Below the pieces are notes generated by a model that was not told where the DNA came from, made no database searches, and saw only the letters and a program-made list of their open reading frames with translations. This document shows, one piece after another, positions 14,289 to 20,913 of a stretch of DNA of 38,799 nucleotides; the first letter of the stretch is position 1, and each line of letters opens with the position of its first letter. The position numbers were made by a program, and so were the translations under genes. Source of the DNA: Bacteroidales bacterium (lineage in GTDB: Bacteria > Bacteroidota > Bacteroidia > Bacteroidales > UBA12170). Where the stretch lies: positions 1-38,799 of the forward strand of contig JADGDY010000027.1 of NCBI GenBank assembly GCA_016744655.1. The letters run 5' to 3'.

Positions 14289-16421
14289 ATGAAAGTATAT
14301 AAAACAGATGAGATCAAAAACGTGGCTCTTGTTGGCGGGGCGAAAAGCGGGAAGACTACTCTTGCCGAAGCCATGCTTTTTGAAGGAAAAGTGATAGACA
14401 GAAAAGGTTCAGTAGATGACAAAAACTCAACTTCTGATTATCGCGACATCGAAATTCAAAAACAGAACTCTGTAACCTCAACATTAATGTATACTGAATA
14501 TGACGGAAGAAAAATCAATATTATTGATACTCCGGGATTCAATGATTATGTAGGTGAGGTAGTTTCTGCTCTAAATGTAGTTGAGACCGCATTATTAGTA
14601 ACAAATACTCACGTAGGAGTTGATGCCACAACAGAAAATGCTTGGCGCCAAGCTGCGAATTCAAATTCACCTGTTTTATTTATTGCTAATCAATTAGATC
14701 ACGAAAAAGCTAATTTTGATTCGACTGTAAGTCAATTAAAAGAATTCTTTGGTGATAAAGTTTCCAGAGCTCAGTATCCAGTAAATGCTGGTGAAGGCTT
14801 TGATAGCATCATCGACCTAGTGTTGAATAAGATGTTGAAGTTCCCTAAAGATGGTGGAGCTTGTGAAATTGTAGATATTCCTGCATCTGAAGAAGAAAAA
14901 GCTGCAGAATTATCTTTGAAATTAATGGAAAACGCTGCTGCTGGTAGTGATGAATTAATGGAAAAGTATTTCGAAAATGATAAGCTTACTTTAGACGAAA
15001 TGAGAGAAGGTATTCGCTTAGGTATGAGAACTAGAGCTATCTTCCCAATCTTCTGTACAAGTGCAAAAACTGGTGTTGGAGTAAATCGTTTAATGGATTT
15101 CGTTAACCATTCTTGTCCTGCTCCAACAGGAAGACCTAGAAAAACTACAGAAGGAAAAGAGTTTACTTGTTCTGAGTCTGATCCAACTGCATTTTTTGTT
15201 TTTAAAACTAGTGTAGAGCCTCATATGGGTGAAGTTTCATATTTCAAAGTATATGGTGGAAAAGTAACTGAGGGAATGGATTTAATCAATTCTCGTCACG
15301 GAAATAAAGAAAGATTACCACAATTAATGGTGGTTGCTGGAAAGAAAAGAGATAAAGTAGCTGAAGTATATCCAGGTGATATTGCATCTGCTATTAAATT
15401 AAAAGATACTAAAACTGATGATACTTTAGTGGATGCTAAAGAATCTGGATTAAAGTTCGAGCCTATCCCATTCCCAGATCCAATTGCATCAACTGCTGTG
15501 AAAGCTAAAGCTTCTGCTGATGATGAAAAAATGGGTTCTATCTTAAATGATATGCGTAAATCTGATCCCACGATTATTGTAGAACACAGTAGAGAATTAC
15601 GTCAAATTATTCTTAAAGGACAAGGTGAGCTACATTTAAACACTATTAAATGGTTTTTTGATAATGTTTATAATATCGATATTGAATATTATGCACCTAA
15701 GATTCCATATCGTGAAACGATCACGAAATCTGCATATGCTGACTATCGTCACAAAAAGCAATCTGGTGGTAGTGGGCAGTTTGGTGAAGTTCATATGTTC
15801 ATTCAACCTTATACTGAAGACATGCCTAAGCCTAAAGATTTTCCTGTTAGAGGAACTGAAGAGCATGAATTACCATGGGGTGGTAAATTAATCTTTAATA
15901 ACTGTATTGTTGGAGGAGCTATCGATGCTCGTTTTAATCCTGCTATCTTAAAAGGTATCATGGAAAGAATGGATCAAGGACCTCTAACTGGTTCTTATGC
16001 TCGTGATATTTCAGTTTATATTTATGATGGAAAAATGCACCCAGTAGATTCTAATGAAATTTCATTTAAACTAGCTGGCCGTTTTGCATTTAGTGATGCT
16101 TTTAAACACGCTGGACCAAAGATTATGGAACCAGTTTATGATTTAAGTATCAGAGTTCCTGAAGATAATATGGGTGCTGTTATGACTGATATCCAAGGAA
16201 GAAGAGCAATGATTATGGGTATGGATGCCGATGGTCATTATCAAGTGATTAATGCTAAAGTTCCTTTGGCTGAGATGCACAGATATTCTACTTCTCTGAG
16301 CTCGTTGACATCTGGTCGTGGTACATTTAGTATGGCTTATGACCAATATCAGCAAGTTCCATCTGATGTTCAGGATAAATTATTGAAAGAATACGAAGAG
16401 TCGTTGAATGAAGAAGATTAA
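14289..16421 (+). CDS. Elongation factor G-like paralogue (EF-G2 / FusA2 type)
   Basis: A 710-residue translational GTPase with the full EF-G architecture. The P-loop is GGAKSGKT (16-23), G3 is DTPGF (80-84) and G4 is NQLD (134-137). Domain IV follows HKKQSGGSGQFGEV, and the C-terminal domain ends in DQYQQVPSDVQ. It departs from housekeeping EF-G at catalytic positions: the GTPase-activating His after DxxG is Phe84, the switch I RGITI segment reads KQNSVTS, and NKxD is NQLD. This places it with the EF-G2 paralogues. A Bacteroides EF-G2 has been reported to sustain translocation without GTP hydrolysis during starvation; whether this protein behaves alike is inference. It has its own promoter and a strong terminator. 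Confidence 0.88.
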   Translation: MKVYKTDEIKNVALVGGAKSGKTTLAEAMLFEGKVIDRKGSVDDKNSTSDYRDIEIQKQNSVTSTLMYTEYDGRKINIIDTPGFNDYVGEVVSALNVVETALLVTNTHVGVDATTENAWRQAANSNSPVLFIANQLDHEKANFDSTVSQLKEFFGDKVSRAQYPVNAGEGFDSIIDLVLNKMLKFPKDGGACEIVDIPASEEEKAAELSLKLMENAAAGSDELMEKYFENDKLTLDEMREGIRLGMRTRAIFPIFCTSAKTGVGVNRLMDFVNHSCPAPTGRPRKTTEGKEFTCSESDPTAFFVFKTSVEPHMGEVSYFKVYGGKVTEGMDLINSRHGNKERLPQLMVVAGKKRDKVAEVYPGDIASAIKLKDTKTDDTLVDAKESGLKFEPIPFPDPIASTAVKAKASADDEKMGSILNDMRKSDPTIIVEHSRELRQIILKGQGELHLNTIKWFFDNVYNIDIEYYAPKIPYRETITKSAYADYRHKKQSGGSGQFGEVHMFIQPYTEDMPKPKDFPVRGTEEHELPWGGKLIFNNCIVGGAIDARFNPAILKGIMERMDQGPLTGSYARDISVYIYDGKMHPVDSNEISFKLAGRFAFSDAFKHAGPKIMEPVYDLSIRVPEDNMGAVMTDIQGRRAMIMGMDADGHYQVINAKVPLAEMHRYSTSLSSLTSGRGTFSMAYDQYQQVPSDVQDKLLKEYEESLNEED

Positions 16422-16472
16422 TCTTCAAAGAGGATTCTTATTTAATTAAATAAATTTCTAAACTACTTGCAC

Positions 16473-16500
16473 AAGCCTCCGATTTTCGGGGGCTTTTTTT
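16473..16500 (+). terminator. Intrinsic terminator of the EF-G2 gene
   Basis: Stem AAGCCTCCGA (16473-16482), loop TTT, right arm TCGGGGGCTT (16486-16495) with one G-U pair, followed by T's to 16500. Its T-run touches the stop codon of the minus-strand pseudogene. Confidence 0.88.
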
Positions 16501-16864
16501 ATTTTCTTAAATACCAACTTAGAATAAATAAATTGCCAATTAAGATTTCGATAAAGATGATAATGAACCCTGACAGCATAAAACGATCTAAAGAGAAAAA
16601 GTAGGTTAATATTGAGATACCTAGAAGAGTGATTAGAGTACCTCCAATTAATTCGTGTTTCCAGGCTAGCCAAACAAATAGAAGTAAAACTAATCACGGC
16701 AGAGTATTCGAACTATTTTTAACAACTGCCATAAAATCATTTCCATAGGCTTCTGAACCAGAAAATAAGGCGAAAGTAAATACGAGAATCCCATAGGTTA
16801 GGCCAAGAACACGAGCAGTAAATCTAAAAACTTTAGCCCATTTGTTTTTTGAAGTACTTGACAT
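16499..16864 (-). pseudogene. Small multi-pass membrane protein gene interrupted by one in-frame TGA
   Basis: Reading the minus strand from ATG at 16864 gives MSSTSKNKWAKVFRFT, a hydrophobic helix (VLGLTYGILVFTFALFSG), then SSNTLP and TGA at 16696-16694. The same frame continues without any other stop to 16499: LVLLLFVWLAWKHELIGG, LITLLGISILTYFFSL and two more hydrophobic stretches, ending SWYLRK. The whole is 121 codons including the TGA. The TGA stands where a Trp (TGG) would fit, so a single G-to-A change explains it. The downstream half keeps the composition of a four-helix membrane protein, so the mutation is recent or is a sequencing error. The function of the intact protein is unknown to me. 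Confidence 0.75.
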
Positions 16865-16932
16865 CTTTGATGGTTTTGTTTCAAAGATAAGAGCTCAAAT
16901 AAGCAAAGTCAAGTAGGCTATTTGAGTCAAAT

Positions 16933-17139
16933 TTACTTTACAGCCACTTTTTGCTCCATAAATTCAACGATATCGCCAGATTTAAGTTTTTTACGTTTTC
17001 TAAACTCAGCTTCTCCATTTACGAAAACATCACCCTCAGTTATAAAAAGGTTGGCTCTACCACCACTCTCGGCCCAGCCTAAAATCTTTAACAACTTATT
17101 CAACTCAATAAATTCTTTTTGTTCTAAATCAAACTCCAT
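16933..17139 (-). CDS. Small S4-domain RNA-binding protein (YbcJ/YaaA-like)
   Basis: A 68-residue protein that is a single S4 fold: FIELNKLLKILGWAESGGRAN, followed by FITEGDVFVNGEAEFRKRKKLKSGDIVEF, the classical S4 strand-turn with VxVNGxxxxRKRxKLxxGDxV. Such proteins bind structured RNA; E. coli YbcJ and B. subtilis YaaA are relatives. It is divergent from psd with 34 bases between the starts, and the two promoter elements face one another. The opposite-strand frame that runs through this gene into psd is a spurious N-terminal extension of psd. Confidence 0.88.
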   Translation of the reverse strand: MEFDLEQKEFIELNKLLKILGWAESGGRANLFITEGDVFVNGEAEFRKRKKLKSGDIVEFMEQKVAVK

Positions 17140-17145
17140 TATTTC

Positions 17146-17153
17146 TAAATTTG
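17146..17153 (+). promoter_or_regulatory. -7 promoter element of psd
   Basis: TAAATTTG, an exact TAnnTTTG match 20 bases before the psd ATG. A TTTG 24 bases upstream (17118-17121) lies inside the S4 gene. Confidence 0.55.
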
Positions 17154-17159
17154 TGGCCT

Positions 17160-17167
17160 CAAATATA
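17160..17167 (-). promoter_or_regulatory. -7 promoter element of the S4-domain gene
   Basis: Minus-strand TATATTTG, 20 bases before the S4 ATG. A minus-strand TTTG 23 bases upstream (17191-17194) lies inside psd. Confidence 0.55.
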
Positions 17168-17173
17168 GAACAA

Positions 17174-18139
17174 ATGCGCTACTTGAAACTCAAAAATATT
17201 ATATTCTTTTTTCTTCTAGGACTTGTTATTCTAGCTTTTATTCCATTTCAGAAAATTGAGCCCATAGTATATATAGATAGAGAATCTGGAGAGATGAAAA
17301 TTGAAAAAGTACCTGGTGAGGCATGGCTTTATTGGCTGTATTATAATCCTGTAGGAGAGCTTAGTATGAACGCTATGGTTAAGAATAAATTTCTTTCTAA
17401 TTGGTATGGGAAGCAAATGGATAAGCCATCTTCCAAAGGAAAGATAGAAGGTTTTGTAGAAGACTTTAATATGGATTTGACTGAAGCTGTAAAAATTGAT
17501 TTTGAAAGTTTTAATGATTTTTTCTACAGGGAATTAAAAAAAGAAGCCCGACCTATCAACTCAGACTCCTCTGTTTTAATTTCTCCGGCGGATGGCAAAG
17601 TATTAGCCTATTCTAATATTTCAAATCAAGATTTTATTGTAAAAGGCTATCAGTTTAATGTGGATGAGTATTTTCAAGACAAGGGAGTAGCGGATAAGTA
17701 TAGAAATGGAAGTTTAATGATATTCAGACTTTGTCCTACCGATTATCATCGCTATCATTTCCCTGTCAGTGGCGAAGTGATTTTAGATGCTAAAATTAAT
17801 GGAGACTATTTTTCAGTTTCTCCCATTGCATTAAAGAAAAAAATTGAACTCATCACTCAGAACAAAAGAGATTTTAGTATTATCCGTACTGAAGATTTTG
17901 GAGATGTGGTGATGTCGGAAGTTGGAGCTACTATGGTAGGAAGTATGGTGACCACTTATTCAAATCTGAAAGTTGAAAAAGGTGAAGAAAAAGGGTATTT
18001 TAAATTTGGAGGATCAACAGTGATATTGTTTTTTGAGATGGGTAAAATTGAAATAGATCCAGACTTATTATTAAATAGTCAGAATCAAATTGAAACCTCT
18101 GTGTTGATGGGTGAAAAAGTAGGTCGAGTGATACAGTAA
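17174..18139 (+). CDS. psd: Phosphatidylserine decarboxylase proenzyme
   Basis: A 321-residue inner-membrane enzyme that makes phosphatidylethanolamine from phosphatidylserine. Residues 8-25 form an N-terminal membrane segment (IIFFFLLGLVILAF). Family motifs are FNDFFYRELK, the SPADGKVLAY segment, CPTDYHRYHFPVSG and the self-cleavage site FGGST near the C-terminus. Cleavage there is expected between Gly280 and Ser281, the Ser becoming the pyruvoyl cofactor of the short alpha chain. The start is the ATG at 17174: the frame is open further upstream but that part crosses the opposite-strand S4 gene, and a promoter element lies just before this ATG. It is followed by lipA with its own promoter. 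Confidence 0.92.
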   Translation: MRYLKLKNIIFFFLLGLVILAFIPFQKIEPIVYIDRESGEMKIEKVPGEAWLYWLYYNPVGELSMNAMVKNKFLSNWYGKQMDKPSSKGKIEGFVEDFNMDLTEAVKIDFESFNDFFYRELKKEARPINSDSSVLISPADGKVLAYSNISNQDFIVKGYQFNVDEYFQDKGVADKYRNGSLMIFRLCPTDYHRYHFPVSGEVILDAKINGDYFSVSPIALKKKIELITQNKRDFSIIRTEDFGDVVMSEVGATMVGSMVTTYSNLKVEKGEEKGYFKFGGSTVILFFEMGKIEIDPDLLLNSQNQIETSVLMGEKVGRVIQ

Positions 18140-18191
18140 ACAGAGAAAACCAAAAAAAGTGTAAAATTCAGTCTAATTGAAGATTAAAAAT

Positions 18192-18199
18192 TACATTTG
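18192..18199 (+). promoter_or_regulatory. -7 promoter element of lipA
   Basis: TACATTTG, an exact TAnnTTTG match, 19 bases before the ATG at 18219. It lies within the longer open frame that begins at TTG 18177, which argues for the ATG. Confidence 0.5.
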
Positions 18200-18218
18200 C
18201 CGCCTTAAAATAGAAAAT

Positions 18219-19082
18219 ATGCCAACTACTATAAAACAAAATAAACGCCTGAAACCAGATTGGTTAAAGATTAAAGTCCCAATGGGCAAAACATATATCG
18301 GAGTAAAAGAAATCATTAAGAAACACAAGCTAAATACCATTTGTACCAGTGGTCATTGTCCAAACATGGAAGACTGTTGGGGCCGAGGAACTGCCACATT
18401 AATGATTTTGGGAGATGTATGTACAAGAGCTTGTAGATTCTGTAATGTGAAAACAGGAAAGCCAGAATCTGTAGATTATGATGAGCCACGAAGAGTTGCT
18501 GAATCAGTGAAATTATTAAACCTGAAACATGTGGTCTTAACCTCTGTGGATAGAGATGATATGGAAGATGGTGGAGCTGCAATTTGGGCAGAAACCATTT
18601 CGAAAATAAAAGCTGAAAGGCCTGATACAACTATTGAAGGATTGATTCCTGATTTTCAGGGAGATTATGATGATTTGAAAACGGTGATGGAAAGTCGTCC
18701 AGAGGTAATTTCTCATAATATGGAAACCGTTCGTAGGTTAACTCCAAAAATGAGAAACAAAGCCAAGTATGATACTAGTCTTGAGGTGATAAGAAATATC
18801 GGAGATTTTGGTTTGGTTAGTAAATCAGGTATCATGGTTGGGATTGGTGAAACTCAGGAAGAAGTTTTAGAAACAATGGATGATTTACGAAAAGTAAATT
18901 GTCAGGTTTTAACAATTGGTCAATATCTACGCCCAAGTGATTGGCATTTCGATGTGGTAGAATATGTACATCCTAATGTATTTGAAATGTACCGTAAAGC
19001 TGCTCTAGAAAAAGGATTCCGTCATGTGGAAAGTGGACCATTAGTGCGTTCTTCTTATTTAGCAGAGAAACATATTCATTAA
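18219..19082 (+). CDS. lipA: Lipoyl synthase
   Basis: A 287-residue radical SAM enzyme that inserts two sulfur atoms into protein-bound octanoyl groups to make lipoyl cofactor. The auxiliary cluster ligands are Cys42, Cys47 and Cys53 (CTSGHCPNMEDC). The radical SAM CxxxCxxC is CTRACRFC at 68-75. The C-terminal serine ligand motif RSSY is near residue 277. The start was taken as the ATG at 18219 rather than TTG 18177: the family normally begins with a short tail before LKPDWLKIK, and a promoter element lies between the two candidates. It forms a lipA-lipB operon with the octanoyltransferase gene 26 bases downstream. Confidence 0.95.
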   Translation: MPTTIKQNKRLKPDWLKIKVPMGKTYIGVKEIIKKHKLNTICTSGHCPNMEDCWGRGTATLMILGDVCTRACRFCNVKTGKPESVDYDEPRRVAESVKLLNLKHVVLTSVDRDDMEDGGAAIWAETISKIKAERPDTTIEGLIPDFQGDYDDLKTVMESRPEVISHNMETVRRLTPKMRNKAKYDTSLEVIRNIGDFGLVSKSGIMVGIGETQEEVLETMDDLRKVNCQVLTIGQYLRPSDWHFDVVEYVHPNVFEMYRKAALEKGFRHVESGPLVRSSYLAEKHIH

Positions 19083-19108
19083 TCCATTTATCTCGCAATT
19101 ATAAACGA

Positions 19109-19822
19109 ATGAAAAACACAACCTATTTTTCAGATTTAGAAGGGCTTTCTGATTACCAAGAAGTATGGGACAGACAAGAGAGCTTGTTTAATGAATTATT
19201 GAATATTAAACGACAGAATTTTGATTTACCTCATTGTGAGAAATTAGCTGAATTCCAGCATTTGATTTTCTGTCAGCATCCTCATGTTTATACGTTAGGC
19301 AAAAGTGGAGATGCTCAGAATTTACTGATTAATCAAATCGAACTTCAAGCTCGCGAAGCTCAATTTATCAAAACCAATAGAGGAGGAGATATTACCTATC
19401 ATGGCCCAGGTCAGTTGGTAGGTTATCCCATTTTCAACTTGGAAGAGATGCAGATGAGCGTGAAAGAGTATATTTATAATCTGGAGGAGGCTATTATTTT
19501 GAGCATCGCAGATTATGGAATTAAAGGTGGCAGATTAGAAGGAGCTATCGGTGTTTGGCTTGATGCAACTGATTCATTACCACAAAGAAAAATTTGCGCC
19601 ATTGGAGTTAAAGTGAGTAGACATGTGAGTATGCATGGTTTTGCATTAAACATCAATACAAATCTTGATTACTTCAATTATATCAACCCTTGTGGTTTTG
19701 TAGACAAGAGTGTGACGAGTTTGCAAAAAGAATTGGGTAGAAAAATTGATTTTGAAGAGGTTAAGGCCAAGGTAAAATCAAATTTGGCTAAAGTCTTTAA
19801 TATTGAATACACTGAATTGTAA
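19109..19822 (+). CDS. lipB: Octanoyl-[ACP]:protein N-octanoyltransferase
   Basis: A 237-residue transferase that moves octanoate from octanoyl-ACP to the lipoyl domains of 2-oxoacid dehydrogenases and GcvH, the step before LipA. Signature RGGDITYHGPGQLVGYP lies at 91-107. The catalytic pair is Lys161 (RKICAIGVK) and Cys195 (NPCGF), with MHGFALN between. The length is normal. It follows lipA in the same operon and ends in a strong hairpin terminator. Confidence 0.95.
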   Translation: MKNTTYFSDLEGLSDYQEVWDRQESLFNELLNIKRQNFDLPHCEKLAEFQHLIFCQHPHVYTLGKSGDAQNLLINQIELQAREAQFIKTNRGGDITYHGPGQLVGYPIFNLEEMQMSVKEYIYNLEEAIILSIADYGIKGGRLEGAIGVWLDATDSLPQRKICAIGVKVSRHVSMHGFALNINTNLDYFNYINPCGFVDKSVTSLQKELGRKIDFEEVKAKVKSNLAKVFNIEYTEL

Positions 19823-19843
19823 AACCCTCCAATATTAATAAAG

Positions 19844-19880
19844 AAAACGCCAAATACAAAATTCTGTATTTGGCGTTTTT
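19844..19880. terminator. Bidirectional terminator between lipB and ybaB
   Basis: Stem AAAACGCCAAATACA (19844-19858), six-base loop, right arm 19865-19879, with A's on the left and T's on the right. It serves both convergent genes. Confidence 0.92.
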
Positions 19881-19896
19881 ATGTTTTTAAGAATAT

Positions 19897-20193
19897 TTAG
19901 AACATGCCAGGCATCATACTTCTTGCTGCACTGGCCATTTCCATCTCGTTAACATTATTGGCACTTTCCAATGCTTTATTAGTGGCTACTTGTAATAATT
20001 CCTCAATAGCTTCTTTATCACCATCCTCAATTAATTCTTGACTAATTTTGATTTCAGTTACTCTGCGGTTACCATTAACAAATACTTCAATACCTTCTGC
20101 TTCACCTTTTACTGTGATAGTTTCTAACTTTTGTTTGCTTTGATCCATGGCCTCTTTCATTGGCCCCATCTGACTCATTAATTTATCGAACAT
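19897..20193 (-). CDS. YbaB/EbfC family nucleoid-associated protein
   Basis: A 98-residue cytoplasmic dimeric DNA-binding protein. It shows the family layout: an N-terminal helix with MGPMKEAMDQSKQKLE, the strand segment ITVKGEAEGIEVFVNGNRRVTEIKIS, and a C-terminal helix with KEAIEELLQVATNKALESANNVNEMEMASA. YbaB binds DNA broadly and affects nucleoid structure. In many bacteria it sits beside dnaX/recR, but here it lies alone, convergent to lipB. The start ATG at 20193 is preceded by a promoter element. Confidence 0.9.
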   Translation of the reverse strand: MFDKLMSQMGPMKEAMDQSKQKLETITVKGEAEGIEVFVNGNRRVTEIKISQELIEDGDKEAIEELLQVATNKALESANNVNEMEMASAARSMMPGMF

Positions 20194-20209
20194 ATTTCTG
20201 TTTTTTTTG

Positions 20210-20217
20210 CAAAAATA
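20210..20217 (-). promoter_or_regulatory. -7 promoter element of the YbaB gene
   Basis: Minus-strand TATTTTTG, an exact TAnnTTTG match, 16 bases before the ATG. Confidence 0.5.
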
Positions 20218-20331
20218 AAAGAAATCGTTGATAAATACTTAAGTTCCTTAGGCAACTTTTTCAGATTAATTTGGCCTTATTTTTGTGTTAACAAGAGTTA
20301 ATTTTTGCTTTTAAATAGCAGAATTTAATTC

Positions 20332-20339
20332 TACCTTTG
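20332..20339 (+). promoter_or_regulatory. -7 promoter element of the yfiR-receptor-kinase operon
   Basis: TACCTTTG, nine bases before the ATG at 20349, so the transcript is nearly leaderless. A TTTG at 20304-20307 lies 24 bases upstream. The TTG that opens the longest frame (20337) is the end of this element. Confidence 0.6.
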
Positions 20340-20348
20340 CCTTATAAT

Positions 20349-20870
20349 ATGAGACTAAAATCCTTACATAAAATATTGATGGTGATTACCTTTGTGGTTT
20401 TTACTCAGTTTGTGTATGGGCAAATGTCTAATTATAAATCCCTTTATATTTATAATTTCATTAAACGAATTGAATGGCCTGCTGTACAAACAGATGAGGC
20501 TTTTCATATTGTGATTTATGGAGATAGAGGTACTTATGAGTCTATTTCAAAGATTGCTGATAGTAAACTTGCAGGAGATAGGCCTATTGAGGTCGAATAT
20601 ATAGATGACGTTGAAGATATACTTACAGCAGATTTAATTTATGTTGATTTTTCTAAAAGAAAGTATATTCCAAAGATTAATTCTTGGATAAAAAACAGAC
20701 CTATCTTGTTGGTTAGTGATTATAAAAATGCAAAATTAACAGATATTAACCTTATAGAAACTAGCGATGGACTTGAATTTGTTATAAGACCAGAATTGAT
20801 TAGAGATAAGAACTTAAAGCTGAGTGATATGTTAGTTCAGCTAGCGAAAACAGATAATGAAAATAGGTAA
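20349..20870 (+). CDS. YfiR family (DUF4154) periplasmic signalling protein
   Basis: A 173-residue exported protein. Residues 1-25 are a signal peptide ending FVYGQ. The YfiR hallmark follows directly: YKSLYIYNFIKRIEWPA (29-45), then VIYGDR and a C-terminal FVIRPELIRDKNLKLSDMLVQLA, which matches the usual 'f.in...l....l.is..lL.lA' end. In Pseudomonas, YfiR holds the HAMP-containing diguanylate cyclase YfiN inactive from the periplasm. Here the gene opens an operon with a TonB-dependent receptor and a HAMP histidine kinase, so a similar periplasmic control of the kinase is likely but inferred. The cysteines of Pseudomonas YfiR are absent. Confidence 0.82.
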   Translation: MRLKSLHKILMVITFVVFTQFVYGQMSNYKSLYIYNFIKRIEWPAVQTDEAFHIVIYGDRGTYESISKIADSKLAGDRPIEVEYIDDVEDILTADLIYVDFSKRKYIPKINSWIKNRPILLVSDYKNAKLTDINLIETSDGLEFVIRPELIRDKNLKLSDMLVQLAKTDNENR

Positions 20871-20913
20871 AATCACGTAAACAATAGTAAACAATTTGAA
20901 CTAATTTTAACTT

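Noticed and set aside
16458-16697. 79-codon minus-strand frame (MISFTSICLASLETR...)
   Set aside because: It is an out-of-frame reading of the interrupted membrane-protein gene and lies partly in the EF-G2 terminator; the other frame gives clear membrane helices.
16922-17173. N-terminal extension of 84 codons on the psd frame
   Set aside because: It runs antisense through the well-supported S4-domain gene and through the psd promoter element; the family starts at the membrane helix that follows ATG 17174.
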